Source: Nectonema munidae | Lineage: Eukaryota > Nematomorpha > Nectonematoida > Nectonematidae | Direction: 5' to 3' | Assembly: GCA_030549495.1 (NCBI GenBank) | Contig: JAUIRK010000739.1 | Location: forward strand, 1-64,000 | DNA: 64,000 bases | Shown: one piece after another, positions 36,340 to 45,244 of the stretch | Position numbering within the stretch: position 1 is the first letter of the stretch | Layout: the number at the start of each line of letters is the position of its first letter | Program-made: the position numbers and the translations under genes | The notes under the pieces: model-generated | What the model saw: the letters and a program-made list of their open reading frames with translations, nothing else | Told to the model about the DNA's origin: nothing | Databases searched by the model: none

Positions 36340-38483
36340 TCTTCTTCTCAATATCATGAATTATATTATTCGAGTTTTCTTTATAGTTTATTATTAGTTT
36401 TTCAAAGAGAAATATTTACTTCCAGAGTGCTAGAAGTATGATCCCTTACTGGATTTTTGTTTGTGTAATGTGAATGATCAAAAGAATCACTTTACTTCTT
36501 TAAAAATATATTGAAACATGTTCAAATAATAAAAATTGAAGTTTTAAGTTGGAAAAAATTTTCACCCACTAATAGGTTAAGATTAAAACGGATCGATGTG
36601 TATAAAGTTCAATGTAAATATCATTTGTAGTATCAAAATTTTGCGTACATGAATTAAGTATGTATATGTAGCCTTTATGTTATATTATAGTATGTATGTA
36701 TCGAAGTTTATATGCACTCATCATAATATCCAATCATACCCCATTTTGCAGATATATATATTGGACATTAATTAAAAACTCTCTCATTAATTAAAAAAAT
36801 TTCAATTTTTTTTATCAAAGTTTAAATTGAAAGGTTCTACCTTATGAAAATGAAAAAATGCAAATCCCAATTCAGTATATTAACAAATAAATAAGACTAT
36901 TTTTTTAAAAAAATTCAAAAAGTGGTAATATGAAGATAGATAAGGGGTACAATAGGACTTCCCTCTATCTTACCCTTTTAGCGTGAAAGGATTTAAAAGA
37001 ACATTTATGTTGGCAATCTATAATTTCAGAAGTATATGAAGTTTATTTGGAAAATTTATATACCCAGATATTCCTAAAAAGCACTATAGTAATATCTAAA
37101 AAAGAAGCGCATTTTACATCTAATCACGTATTTGTGTGCACTAACAAACACTCAAATGATTCTTCAGCCATGGTTTTCCATTCCTCTTATAAGACCTGGA
37201 TTAATCCGCTTGCAATGATATATACTTAGTTGGAGCAAGTATCACTCAAAAGTTTTTTAATCTCTTTCAACGCTTGTGCAAAACCCCTATATTGACGGTA
37301 AGGAAGTAATAAAAATAATCAAATCTCATATATTTGTTTACAAAACACACTAATAATTGTGATGAAGTTTTATCAATTTGAAGCTTGATTAGTTTTTAGT
37401 ATTGATAAAAATAAAGATTGGCAATAAAAAATAAGTGTATATGTAGGCATATCAATTAAATAAACCTTACGATGGCATTAGCAGGCACACTTTGTAAACA
37501 AATAAATGCTTTGAAAGAAAAGGCAGTAAATGCGGCGGGTTAAGAAGAAATGAGAATCTGATGTGATTGGATGATTGTACTCAGGCAACAGCCAATCACA
37601 GCAAAGAAAATATTCATCATATATATACAGGCCCGTAAACAGACGGAACGAGATGGTGGAGTTGACTCCCCTAAATTTTTCTAGATTAAATAATAATGCT
37701 AATAAAATTTCGCAAATATTTACACGCAATTACAATTATTTTATCAATTTAGATAAATCTTAGGACACATGAATTTTCTTTTCTACAAATGAGTTATTTA
37801 AGGAAAAAGAGAACATAGGATATAAAAATTTAGGCACTCTGATCGTAATTTTTTTAGATTTAGCCCATAAACTATTTTTATCAATACCCTGATTTTTTTC
37901 GGGTTAGAAGCTGGAATATATATATATATGTGCGGTTGATGTCTCCTTGCGGATTTGCCCTAAACTAATAAATGCAAGTTACCTTAATTTTAGTCTCAGG
38001 TACTTTAGGCTCCACCTCACCTCCATTTTTTTCATTTTTCTTTCGAGATGTTTTTTCCTTGGTCATTTCTTTTCCCAATTTTTTCTTCAAGGAAAAATTT
38101 GACAAGTGATAGAGTTTGGATGGCGACTTCTTTTCCTCCTTCACTTCTTTCCTCTTTCCCTTCTCCTTCTCCAATTCAATGGCATCCTTTATTTTATTTA
38201 TCTTTGTCATTGGCTCTCCTTTTTTCTTGGAAGTAGAAGTATCGTGGTTGGAAGTTTTATGCTCAGATTTTGCTTCTTTCTTTGAACCGCTTTCGTCTGC
38301 CTTCTTTTTCGCAATTCGCATTTTTGCCAATTCTTCTTTCGGTTTCTCTTTTTTCTCTTTACTTTCGATTTTTTCTGTCGCGTTTGTATTTGAATTTATT
38401 GTCGTGTTTTTTGCAATTTTTTGTATTTTTTTGAGAATTTTTGTTTTGGAAGTTGAAGTTAGTGCACTATTTACCATAGCAAT
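26147..38483 (-). CDS. ZP-domain membrane protein with Lys/Glu-rich N-terminal region
   Basis: Nine minus-strand exons join in phase: 38,483-37,983; 35,874-35,636; 35,092-34,758; 32,885-32,695; 32,612-32,452; 32,388-32,234; 30,680-30,439; 29,462-29,318; 26,352-26,147. They total 2,175 bases, 724 residues plus stop. All introns are GT-AG. Order: a Lys/Glu-rich low-complexity region (about residues 1-245), an unrecognised linker, a ZP domain with the expected cysteine spacing (ZP-N near VKVICNLF, ZP-C from MMLQNCIAHDG), a furin-type site RRYKRN, then one transmembrane helix (FAISFGAVAFLFFAFAGVIF) and a short tail. Known ZP proteins of arthropods are cleaved at this site and polymerise in the apical matrix and cuticle; that role here is inference. 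No signal peptide was found, so at least one 5' exon is missing. The charged exons are joined to the ZP exons only by splice-phase agreement. Confidence 0.8.
27304..27562. mobile_element. hAT-type MITE in ZP intron
   Basis: The left end is CTGTGGTTCTCAAC. The right end reverse-complemented is CAGTGGTCCTCAAGC, the common Charlie-like hAT terminus. The flanks CTTTAGAC (27,296-27,303) and CTTTGGAC (27,563-27,570) match at 7 of 8 bases, a slightly decayed target duplication. It is 259 bp long and non-coding. Confidence 0.7.
28329..28616. repeat. long foldback (inverted repeat) in ZP intron
   Basis: Arms of about 135 bases (28,329-28,462 and 28,479-28,616) are reverse complements at roughly 85-90% by eye. 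They are joined by a loop of about 16 bases. Matching landmarks are TTGAGGATGTAT / ATACATCCTCAA beside the loop and AACAAAAATTTTTAATGCA / TGCATTAAAAATTTTTGTT further out. It is probably a foldback MITE. If transcribed with the intron it would form a long hairpin. Confidence 0.85.
29318..29462 (-). CDS. ZP gene exon with furin-type cleavage site
   Basis: The acceptor TTGATTTAG and the strong donor A|GTAAGC give 145 bases in phase with both neighbours. It encodes ILCGLNTPTTHRRYKRNAGN and IPDSEGEELPTNQ. RRYKRN fits the consensus furin site found after the ZP domain in secreted or shed ZP proteins. Confidence 0.8.
30439..30680 (-). CDS. ZP gene exon: ZP-C subdomain
   Basis: 242 bases after the acceptor GATTGTAG, encoding IFDMMLQNCIAHDGMG, NLLDQNGCPVHNKII, FKVFKFPDIENVYFEC and SIKFCYNKCQK. 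The NC-AHDG, NGCP, FKFPD and C-x4-C-x3-C pattern is the conserved ZP-C core. The first two bases complete the glycine codon begun in the exon at 32,234. Confidence 0.9.
31470..31642 (+). mobile_element. 3' tail of a CR1/Jockey-like LINE
   Basis: The plus strand reads FKNRLDAFWKEK, matching the last residues of LINE ORF2 (compare FKNRLDFHW at 22,420). About 110 bases later a GATGTTATGTTATC tail follows. Both copies end in the same TTATG-type repeat, so they may be one family. Confidence 0.6.
31659..31880. repeat. foldback (inverted repeat) in ZP intron
   Basis: The left arm has GACGAGAGATATAGTAGGATAG, CTTTTATTAAAAAGAACAT and TTTTTCAACATAAG. The right arm has the same landmarks reversed (CTTATGTTGAAAAA, ATGTTCTTTTTAATAAAG, CTATCCTATACTATATTCC). 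The arms are about 100 bases with small gaps and a short loop. This is probably a second foldback MITE family. Confidence 0.8.
32234..32388 (-). CDS. ZP gene exon, ZP-N/ZP-C linker
   Basis: 155 bases between the acceptor CATTTCAG and the donor G|GTAAGA, phase-consistent on both sides. It encodes MDSAKAQPNTINMPP, GKIPISERAQLLKLG and GTIVVKVNDGSG. The last part begins the ZP-C fold. Confidence 0.85.
32452..32612 (-). CDS. ZP gene exon, ZP-N second half
   Basis: 161 bases after the acceptor TTTTTTAG. It encodes SWDLNKGVTTFKNKVLVMFD and SAYKASCSMGGVDGPKI. The W-D-x-A-Y-K-x-S-C pattern matches the end of the ZP-N subdomain in cuticle-type ZP proteins. It ends two bases into a codon. Confidence 0.87.
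32695..32885 (-). CDS. ZP gene exon, ZP-N first half
   Basis: 191 bases after the acceptor TTTCTTCAG. It encodes VKVICNLFKNQMVFTAHF, KKPFSGVVYAKGYYKTDACR and LPLDGCGSTTVSD. Cysteines in VIC, DAC and DGC correspond to the first ZP-N cysteines; PFSGVVYAKG is a family signature. The donor is GAC|GTAGGT. Confidence 0.9.
32886..34757 (-). other. ZP gene intron 3
   Basis: 1.9 kb of AT-rich sequence with a short GAT run near 33,345. No exon, element end or RNA gene is recognised. Confidence 0.55.
34758..35092 (-). CDS. ZP gene exon, linker region before the ZP domain
   Basis: 335 bases between the acceptor ATTTAAG and the good donor ACG|GTGAGTT. It encodes QPFGEKAQIAKEQLNKNRDY, SIEQHHDVPKTNQFTS and YYNTYVRTDSNYLPSGHVIQ. 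I recognise no domain. Its last base G joins AT of the ZP-N exon to give Asp, which is the main evidence that it belongs to the same gene. Confidence 0.65.
35093..35635 (-). other. ZP gene intron 2
   Basis: About 540 bases. Around 35,380 the text GTGCAGTGGTTCTCCAATAT resembles a hAT terminus and is followed by a purine-rich GGAGAGAGGGAGAGGGG run. No matching second end was found. Confidence 0.45.
35636..35874 (-). CDS. ZP gene exon, Lys/Glu-rich
   Basis: 239 bases after the acceptor TTTTGAGTAG, donor CCAA|GTAACT. It encodes IVSEENSTKKKKKKSLNKAE, VAKAEETEEKQEIVKDEQ and a final TINKFTYNS. It is highly charged, mixed-sign low complexity like the exon at 37,983. It starts in phase 0 and ends two bases into an Asn codon completed by the next exon. 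Confidence 0.65.
35875..37982 (-). other. ZP gene intron 1 of the visible chain
   Basis: Contains the homopolymer cluster at 36,246-36,341. Near 37,629 a CAGGCCCGTAAACAGACGG motif followed by GGAGTTGACTCCCCT resembles the end of a hAT-type element, but no partner end was found. No exon is seen. Confidence 0.5.
36246..36341. repeat. homopolymer cluster
   Basis: Consecutive runs of C, G, T and A: a 9-C-like run, a 12-G-like run, two long T runs and a 13-A-like run within about 100 bases. The T runs followed by the A run can fold back. Exact run lengths are doubtful in any assembly. Confidence 0.9.
37983..38483 (-). CDS. ZP gene exon, long Lys/Glu-rich region
   Basis: 501 bases, open throughout, after the acceptor CTTATTGTATTTTAG and ending AAG|GTAACT. 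It encodes about 167 residues rich in K, E, S and T, such as KKADESGSKKEAKSEHKT and EKEKGKRKEVKEEKKSPSK. A possible start Met lies at 38,477, but a good polypyrimidine-tract acceptor just before it argues for an internal exon. There is no signal peptide. Assignment to the ZP gene rests on phase agreement with the next exon (0 to 0). It could instead be a separate gene. Confidence 0.6.
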
Positions 38484-38879
38484 CTAAAATACAATAAGAG
38501 AAGCTTTGCAAAGTGCAAATGTAAATACAACAAAATATTAAAATTGCAAAGTTTTTGGGATTACAATTTATTGAATGTACAATTTTTGATCGTATCCATT
38601 TAAAAAATTTATTGAAGAATTTCATTCCGGTGAAACTTTAGTAAAAATTAAAACATTCTTTGTTTTAATGCAAGCAAAACATTCTTGATTTATATGCAAG
38701 CGGTAAGAGAAATTTAAGCATTTACTTTTTTACAGTCCTTATCATCATTCCGTCTCAATCAAAAAATATATATCAAATTTTTTTTAATCATTGAAAACAA
38801 AATTCATCAATACAAGTTGAAATTAGATCAACTAACAAGAGAAAAAATATATACGCTCACAGAGGAAAAATAATAACTA

Positions 38880-38897
38880 AACACACACACACACACG
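38880..38897. repeat. (AC)n microsatellite
   Basis: About eight AC dinucleotides in non-coding DNA. Confidence 0.9.
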
Positions 38898-39168
38898 GGA
38901 AATTAGCCAATGAAAATTGATGAAAGGAAAAGTGATAGAATAAAGGAAAATCAGTTCTGGAGAAGTTAGATTTCTGGTAAAATATATATTGTACGAATGT
39001 TGTTGTTCGTTACATTTTACAAACACAAATTTTCTTGTAAGAGTAGATTTGATCTGAAGAATGCCAAATCGGTGGAAGTTATTGTCAAAGAATTCATTTG
39101 AATAAAAGTTTTACTGTTTTCTACTTATTTACCTCTTCGTTTAAAACAACTTCACTCGGCCTTATTAC

Positions 39169-40354
39169 CAGGGCGAGGAAAAATTGACCCAAAAAATTGG
39201 AAAAAATTGACTTTATTGACTTTTTAAAGTTTCATTGAATTGAACAACTATGAACATTTTAGAGAAAGTATTGAAAATAATTTCAAAGAATCCATGACTT
39301 TGTAATAAAACAACATATAATTAATGACATTTTCTGATTTAAAATTTGATCATTTTCTAGCAGTTTTTTCAGTTTAGAAAAAGATCTTTCTACTTTTAAA
39401 GTTAAAACTTGACAATTTTGTAATTTGGGATAAGTACTGCGAGAGATTTGAGAGTTTTCCATATTCATGATTTTATTGATTTCATTTTATTTGAATCTAT
39501 TTTCAAGATAACTTTTAACGCCACATTCGTCTTAAATGAAATAATGTTGAAACAAGTAAAGGCATCTTCGACTGAAAAAGTCTCTATGTTGACTTTTTCC
39601 GACTAACTCAATGAATCGTGAATATTCTCTAATTATTGTTAGCAAGTTTTGACACAGATTTTCTTTTTTTAACAATTTCTTGATATTTGGCAATAAAATT
39701 CCATCATCTTCATCATTAATTTCTTCACTGCTCGAAAATTTTAAGGAAAATATTTTGCTGCTAGCAACCAATTTGTCGATTTCGTTACAATTGGAACTGA
39801 AGTGTTGCCGATAGGTTTGAAAAGAGAACGTCGTTTTCTATTACTAATTTTGAATGATTTAATGCCGGTAATCTACAATTTTACAGCATTACTTAACTTT
39901 TAAGGTAAACTTGTTTAAATTATGTAAAAAACATGCAATGATAAAAAAGTTTGAGAATAAAATTCCATAACTTCTGCAGCGGTTATATCGTATGTAACCC
40001 CGTTTGTCAACAAAAAAAATTTGTCTTACAAAAAACTTCTTCATGTTTAACCTCAGTCAGGCAAATTTTACAGTAAAATCTTTTATTAGATGAAAAAGCC
40101 CAACTGTTGTGGAAGTGTTGATATAAAGAAGAATTCCTGTATGTATCGCTTATAACAATTTTAGGCACAATGAATCAAAAAGTGTTAAATATAAAAATTG
40201 ACTTTATTGACCTAAACTCAAAAAATTGACCTTGATTGACTTAAAAATTTGAAATTAGTTCAAAATTTTTTAGACTAAACAAGTAAAGATCTTCTTCAAA
40301 GAGTTTTTGCTAAACGGAAATAAAAGTTGACTTTATTGACCTTTATTCGCCCTG
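39169..40354 (-). mobile_element. internally deleted hAT transposon with perfect target duplication
   Basis: CTTATTAC flanks both ends exactly (39,161-39,168 and 40,355-40,362). The terminal repeats are CAGGGCGAGGAAA on the left and, reverse-complemented, CAGGGCGAATAAA on the right. Subterminal TTGACTTTATTGAC motifs repeat at both ends. On the minus strand 39,283-39,468 encodes QVLTLKVERSFSKLKKLLEN, the hAT C-terminal dimerisation motif. 39,532-39,771 is an upstream piece, and RFYCKICLTEV near 40,060 looks like a BED-type finger. At 1,186 bp it lacks most of the transposase core and is non-autonomous. The perfect duplication suggests a fairly recent insertion. Confidence 0.85.
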
Positions 40355-40542
40355 CTTATTACATAAAATAACATCACGCCCAGTCTTATTAGATAAGCGA
40401 AATTTAAGAGACGCAACTTTTACTTGAATAATATAGCATAATGAATTTTATTCTAGGATTCAGCCATATTTATATAATTTTTATATAAAAAATATTGGAG
40501 GCAGTATTTTCTTTTTTATGCGCGACATGAATCTCACAAGTT

Positions 40543-40830
40543 CTAAATTTGTGAAAATAAGTTAATATATTTTTGGAATACAAGCTCATAGCGCAAATAT
40601 ATAGAGGATTTTTCTTTTACTCGAGCATCAATGAAATGCTTGTAGAAACCAAGCATCTCTATATGGAAGCTGTAAGAAGCATTTTGATAGTAAACTTTAA
40701 CTTCAAAATATCTCCGCCATAATAAATAAATTTTGAAGAATATTTCATCTTCCCACATTTGCATTGAATCGAATATGTTGTCCAATTTTTGCAATTTTGA
40801 ATTCTTTTTTGCATAATATAAATATTGCAA
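40543..40830 (-). other. unrecognised open frame
   Basis: 95 codons, for example LQKLDNIFDSMQMWEDEIFF and GFYKHFIDARVKEKSSIYLR, rich in aromatic residues. It has no domain I recognise and no clear splice sites. It lies just outside the hAT element at 39,169-40,354, upstream of the ZP exons on the same strand. It may be a chance frame or an exon of an unknown gene. Confidence 0.2.
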
Positions 40831-41072
40831 AGTTAGTTTAGTTCGGTTTTGACCGGATTTTTAAATGTTTTCCTTTTTCATTTAAAATCTGGCAAGACTA
40901 TGCATAGCGCAAATCACTTTGATCTTTCAATCAAATCTTTTATTCGTTTATTTCCGCAATAAGTGTTAAAATTGTGTTTTTCAAAGATATTTCGTTGAAA
41001 AAGAATTCCAATTTTTCAGATATTTTTTAATTTAAGCAAACTTACCTTTTTTTAAATCGGAGCAAATATATA

Positions 41073-41231
41073 TATGAACTTTTTAAGTATACTATCTATA
41101 TTATAATAACCTAGCGTCTGTGTGTGTGTGAGTGTGTTTGTCGCTGGAAGCCTTCTGATTGGTTGACATATAATTATTCACATAAATTTGACCAATCAAT
41201 GATTATATATATTATAGTATACTTAAAAAGC
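41073..41231. mobile_element. short TIR element with GT run
   Basis: CTTTTTAAGTATACTAT opens the element and its reverse complement ATAGTATACTTAAAAAG closes it. Inside are ACCTAGCGTCTGTGTGTGTG and a second inverted pair, ATTGGTTGACA / TTGACCAATCA. It is probably a MITE. The CTATATTATAATAACCTAGCGTCTGTG text also resembles some Helitron starts, so the class is open. Confidence 0.55.
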
Positions 41232-41669
41232 CCCATTAGGGTGGTGCGCCTCACAGTTTGGGAACAAGGCCCCTACAGAAACATTTTATTCAAGCTCTTC
41301 TATCCCAAAACTAATTTCTGTAAGCAATAAACTTTTAACTCTATCTCAACAAATTGTCGTAAAATGGAGTATTAAAATTTTCGCAATTTTTATCCTTTTG
41401 AAAATAGTTTAAAATCTTATTATATAAATTTCTTACAAACAAGAAATGAATGCCAAATGTGTTTCCTTGAACTTACTCTTTAGTTGAGAAGTATCATGAA
41501 GAGGAATGAATTTTAAGCATAATTTATAACATAAAGTCAAATGATAAATGTATTAAAAAATGTATATAAACTGGGAAAAATATTTCTTACGACAAGTGCC
41601 ATTGCTAGCATTGAAGATAAATTAACCATCATCTTTGAAGCAAGTTATTGGCTGAAATATAAAATGTCA

Positions 41670-41722
41670 AAGATATTATACTTTAATAAAGTCAACTATA
41701 GTCGACATTGGGCGTTAACGGG
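41670..41722. mobile_element. single end of a piggyBac-type MITE
   Basis: GTCGACATTGGGCGTTAACGGG is followed by TTAA at 41,723-41,726. Reversed, it equals the left end of the element at 47,316 (CCCGTTAATGCCCAATGTCGAC). No opposite end was found nearby. Confidence 0.5.
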
Positions 41723-42688
41723 TTAAATCATATTGTATGAAAACATGCTCTTCACTGAGGTCCTAATACTAAATAGATCAGTAAGCATTACGGTGCATAG
41801 ATTCACTAGTTAATGCTACTAGCAAACACTCATCCATAAGTATTCGTTACTTGTCTAGTTAGAAACAGACTAGTACTAATAGCTTAGAGGATTGGTGAAT
41901 GAACTATAGGATTAACTCTTACTATAAACTTTGGGAACATTTGTTATTTTCTAAACCGTCTAAAATTCTCGTTTCGGTCATTATATAAACCTTTGAAGAG
42001 CAGAATCTGTAGGGGAAAATGTCTGCTTTCTTTTTTAGTGAATTTTTTTGGAGTTGTTGCTTAACTATTATTGGCTTCTTATGCATTTTGGAAGTTGGAA
42101 CTCTTTCCCAATTCTTTCAAAGTAATTCAATAAAAAAGAAATCAGCAAAATAAATGACTGATGAACAAACTTACTAAGGAACTCTAAAAATAAGAGAGCA
42201 TACAGCAAGATTGGTAGTAGAGGCGGAGCAATGCCAACTTTATTGAAGTAATAAGAAGAAGAGGAGAAATATTAAAGTAGGCGTATACGTACAAAATAGT
42301 AAATCGTATTGTTTTGCCAATATGAATAATTTAATATTTGTCCTCGTGTTCTTATCACTCCAATAATGTTGAGATTAGTCCGCCTATTTTATTCTAAAAA
42401 TTAGTTCCCATTTTAAAAAAGGAAATATCGATTCAAGATGCTTCACCAGTTTGAGGGAAAGTAAAAATGTGGTGTATGAATGAAAAAGTGATTGAAAAAT
42501 TTGGAATAAAAATGGTACATGGAAGAAACTTTGCTAAATATTACTGTAGGAGTGAAGAGTTATTGAGAAGTAGGTGTGTGATGGAGTTTTGTTGGTTGCA
42601 CAGCGTCGGTTATGCGTAAAGAAGAGGAGGAATGCAATACTACTTTAAGGAAACTTCATTTTTTCGCTGAGAACCGTTGTCTGGTCAC

Positions 42689-42696
42689 TTTTTATA
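42689..42696 (-). promoter_or_regulatory. candidate TATA box, possibly for the ZP gene
   Basis: TATAAAAA on the minus strand, at the edge of the only clearly G+C-richer, CpG-containing stretch of the intergenic region (about 42,700-43,140). It lies 4.2 kb upstream of the first visible ZP exon and on its strand. No first exon with a signal peptide was identified between them, so the link is inference. Confidence 0.25.
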
Positions 42697-42699
42697 AGA

Positions 42700-43145
42700 G
42701 GTGGCACAGTTTCTAGGTAACGACTCATTTACTGCTTTCCCATTTCTAGGTCAAGCAGCTCGCGCACATTGTACACGCCGTATCGCAACACGCGCTTCAT
42801 CCCTCAACTGAAGGCCTTTTGTTCGAGTCGGCCAGCGCTGACCCACTCCCGTGTCCACTAGAGAACACACTCAAACGCACTTAACACACATCACGGCAAA
42901 GTTTGTCGAAGAAAAAGCGCTCCCGTCCAAAGATAACGCTGCGGTAAATGCCTAAGCACGCTGAGACAAAGGAGGAGCTAATAAAGACGCACATACTGTG
43001 TGCTTATGTTAATCAGGCATAAACTATATGGAGAAGATATCCACGAAGCGGTCTGATTGCAATCTCTTCTCTCCTCCATTACATTCTGCAAGGAAAAGAC
43101 AATGCACAGAGATTCTCCACGCCATGCCCACATTTTCCCCGTATT
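42700..43145. other. G+C-richer, CpG-containing stretch
   Basis: About 450 bases with many CG dinucleotides (for example CAGCTCGCGCACATTG and CGTATCGCAACACGCGCTTC) in a window otherwise dominated by A and T. I see no long open frame. It may be a promoter and 5' UTR or an unknown element. Confidence 0.4.
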
Positions 43146-43219
43146 ATATTTGCGTCGAAGTCCAATAATTGTAAAACAAATGAAGCACCTACTTCATCAA
43201 GCCAAAGCCGTCATTCATT

Positions 43220-43570
43220 TTATCCATTAAAGTCAAGAGAGTTGTATACAGACCAACAAACAATTATTGCTGCACTCAAATTATTTTCTTCAACACAATG
43301 TCTTACGAATGCAATAAATTTAACATTATTTTCAGATAAACTGTCAATATTTTCAAAAATAAAATGATATTGCACGTAAAGTAAACTTTTTTCAATTAAA
43401 AAATTGATTTTTAAAAATAGAACATATAATATAACGGACATTATGCATCCTGCTAAACATAAGAACACGCCCAAACTCAAGTTGATAAAAGTTAATGTTG
43501 GAAAATTGATATAGTGAAGGATAGTAATATATATCTGGATCAATTTAAACACCTTGTAAATTGATTTCAA
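43220..43570 (-). other. unrecognised hydrophobic open frame
   Basis: 116 codons. A hydrophobic stretch (LTFINLSLGVFLCLAGCIMS then VILYVLFLKINFLI) could form one or two membrane helices. It is followed by a more ordinary segment (ENIDSLSENNVKFIAFVRHC). No family recognised; T-rich minus-strand DNA often gives hydrophobic chance frames. Confidence 0.2.
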
Positions 43571-43704
43571 AAGATTTTCATGAGCATACTTTCAATTGCC
43601 AAACACAATTCATTCAATAGCTCCTATTTGTTGCTCAAATCGAGATTTCATTTATGATTTATATTTTCTATCGATAAAATTCTTTTGCCTCATATTCATC
43701 TAAC

Positions 43705-44465
43705 TAAGGCATCCGGCCAATTCGTCGTGAGACAATCCGTCCCCGGTTAATTCGTCTCCAGGACAATTTGTCCCCGGACAACTCGTCCTCATTTAATTCG
43801 TCTCCTGTTAATTCGCCACCGGACAAATTGTTCTAGGTTAATTTTGCGTTAGAAAAGTATATCATTAAACAAATTACTTCGGATTTAGCTTTTTTATTTT
43901 TAACTTGATCAAAAGAATTATCTTATAAAATGAATACTTTGCTTTTATTGAAATTAACTTAACACTAATTTACAATTTTTTCTAAAATAATTTAAGTAAA
44001 TTTAAAGAGAGCGTAGTCTACGTACGCACTTCTTTTTGCTGCTTGAAATTAAATCAAACTTTAATTTTTTTAATCCCACACATACTTGCCTCTATAAAAG
44101 TCTTAAATCGATTTCTAGGCAAGAAGAAAAGACAAGTCATAATAAAAATTATTAAAAACAAAGTTTATTGAAAATAAGATGTTGATTTTAAAATTTGAGA
44201 TTATGTGCAATTGCTTTCAAAAAAGTGAGAAAAAAATATATCTTTCTCAATTTAGTTTAAAAAATTAAGTAACTTGAAAGCTAAAAAGCAATAATTAAAA
44301 TAAAACATATTTTTGAAACTTATTTAAATTTTAAAATTTCAAAGGTTGGAAATAATAAGATTGAAATATTTATGAAATTTTAGAGACCAATTGACCGACG
44401 ACAAATTGTCACGGGACAAACTGTCCCACGACGAATTAACCGGAGACGAATTGTCCTAGCGCCTT
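43705..44465. mobile_element. 761-bp MITE with GGACAATTCGTC arrays
   Basis: Both ends carry arrays of near-palindromic GGACAATTCGTC/GACGAATTGTCC motifs spaced by CCGGTTAATT. The outer ends AAGGC... and, reversed, AAGGCGCTAGGACAATTCG are inverted repeats. CATCTAAC before and CATCTAAA after match at 7 of 8 bases, which suggests an 8-bp target duplication. The interior is AT-rich without coding capacity. The superfamily is unclear to me. Confidence 0.65.
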
Positions 44466-44591
44466 CATCTAAAAACTCACGATTTCAAAAAAGCTTTAAC
44501 TATGATATTTTTAAACATATTGATTTTATAAAATATCAGAATTCTTAGTGCAATTTTAGTTCGAAGTTGTATATAAGGGTTTTCCCAAATG

Positions 44592-45209
44592 CAGGGGCCC
44601 ACTAGTCAAGGCGAGGGGGCTTAGTCTCCGAAATTCCAGTATTTTCCGTACTATAAAATTTCAAAATGAAAATATTTTATGTTTAAAATTTTTATTCTTA
44701 AATTTTTAATATATATTTTTTATGAATCAAATTAAGTATTTACATAAAAAAATTATTAAATTTTCTTATTTCAAAAAAATCATTATAATCCAAAGGAACT
44801 TCTTTATTTCAAAATTGAACGGTCAAAAATTCCAATCTCTCTCAAACAAAACAAAAATGTTTTTTTGCAATTAATAAGAGCATTCTGTTTTGGTTTTCAT
44901 TATTAAAAGCTTTCAATTTTCAATTTTATCAGCTAAATATAAAATATCAATATGTTGTTTCCAATACCTTCAAAATCAAATTTATGCAAAATCTCAAATC
45001 TAATATCTACAAAAATTCTTTGTCAAAATGTCATTATTTTAAAAACACTTGTACAGTCATCGAACATTATCATGTAAAAGTAATCTGATAATGATTTGTC
45101 GTTGATTTCTCAGAAAAATTCTTTAATTGATTTTTTCCTAAAAAATTTTTGTGCTTTTCCAATCATGTTTGCAGCTCTATCTATCAATACAACACTTTTA
45201 AAATGGAAG

Positions 45210-45244
<35 letters not shown>

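Noticed and set aside
38048-38487. Phe/Ser-rich open frames on the plus strand over the charged ZP exon
   Set aside because: They are the antisense shadow of the Lys/Glu-rich minus-strand exon, which has splice sites and phase support.
42019-42150. Short plus-strand frame MSAFFFSEFFWSCCLTIIG, resembling a signal peptide
   Set aside because: Wrong strand for the ZP gene and no downstream coding sequence; T-rich DNA gives such frames by chance.
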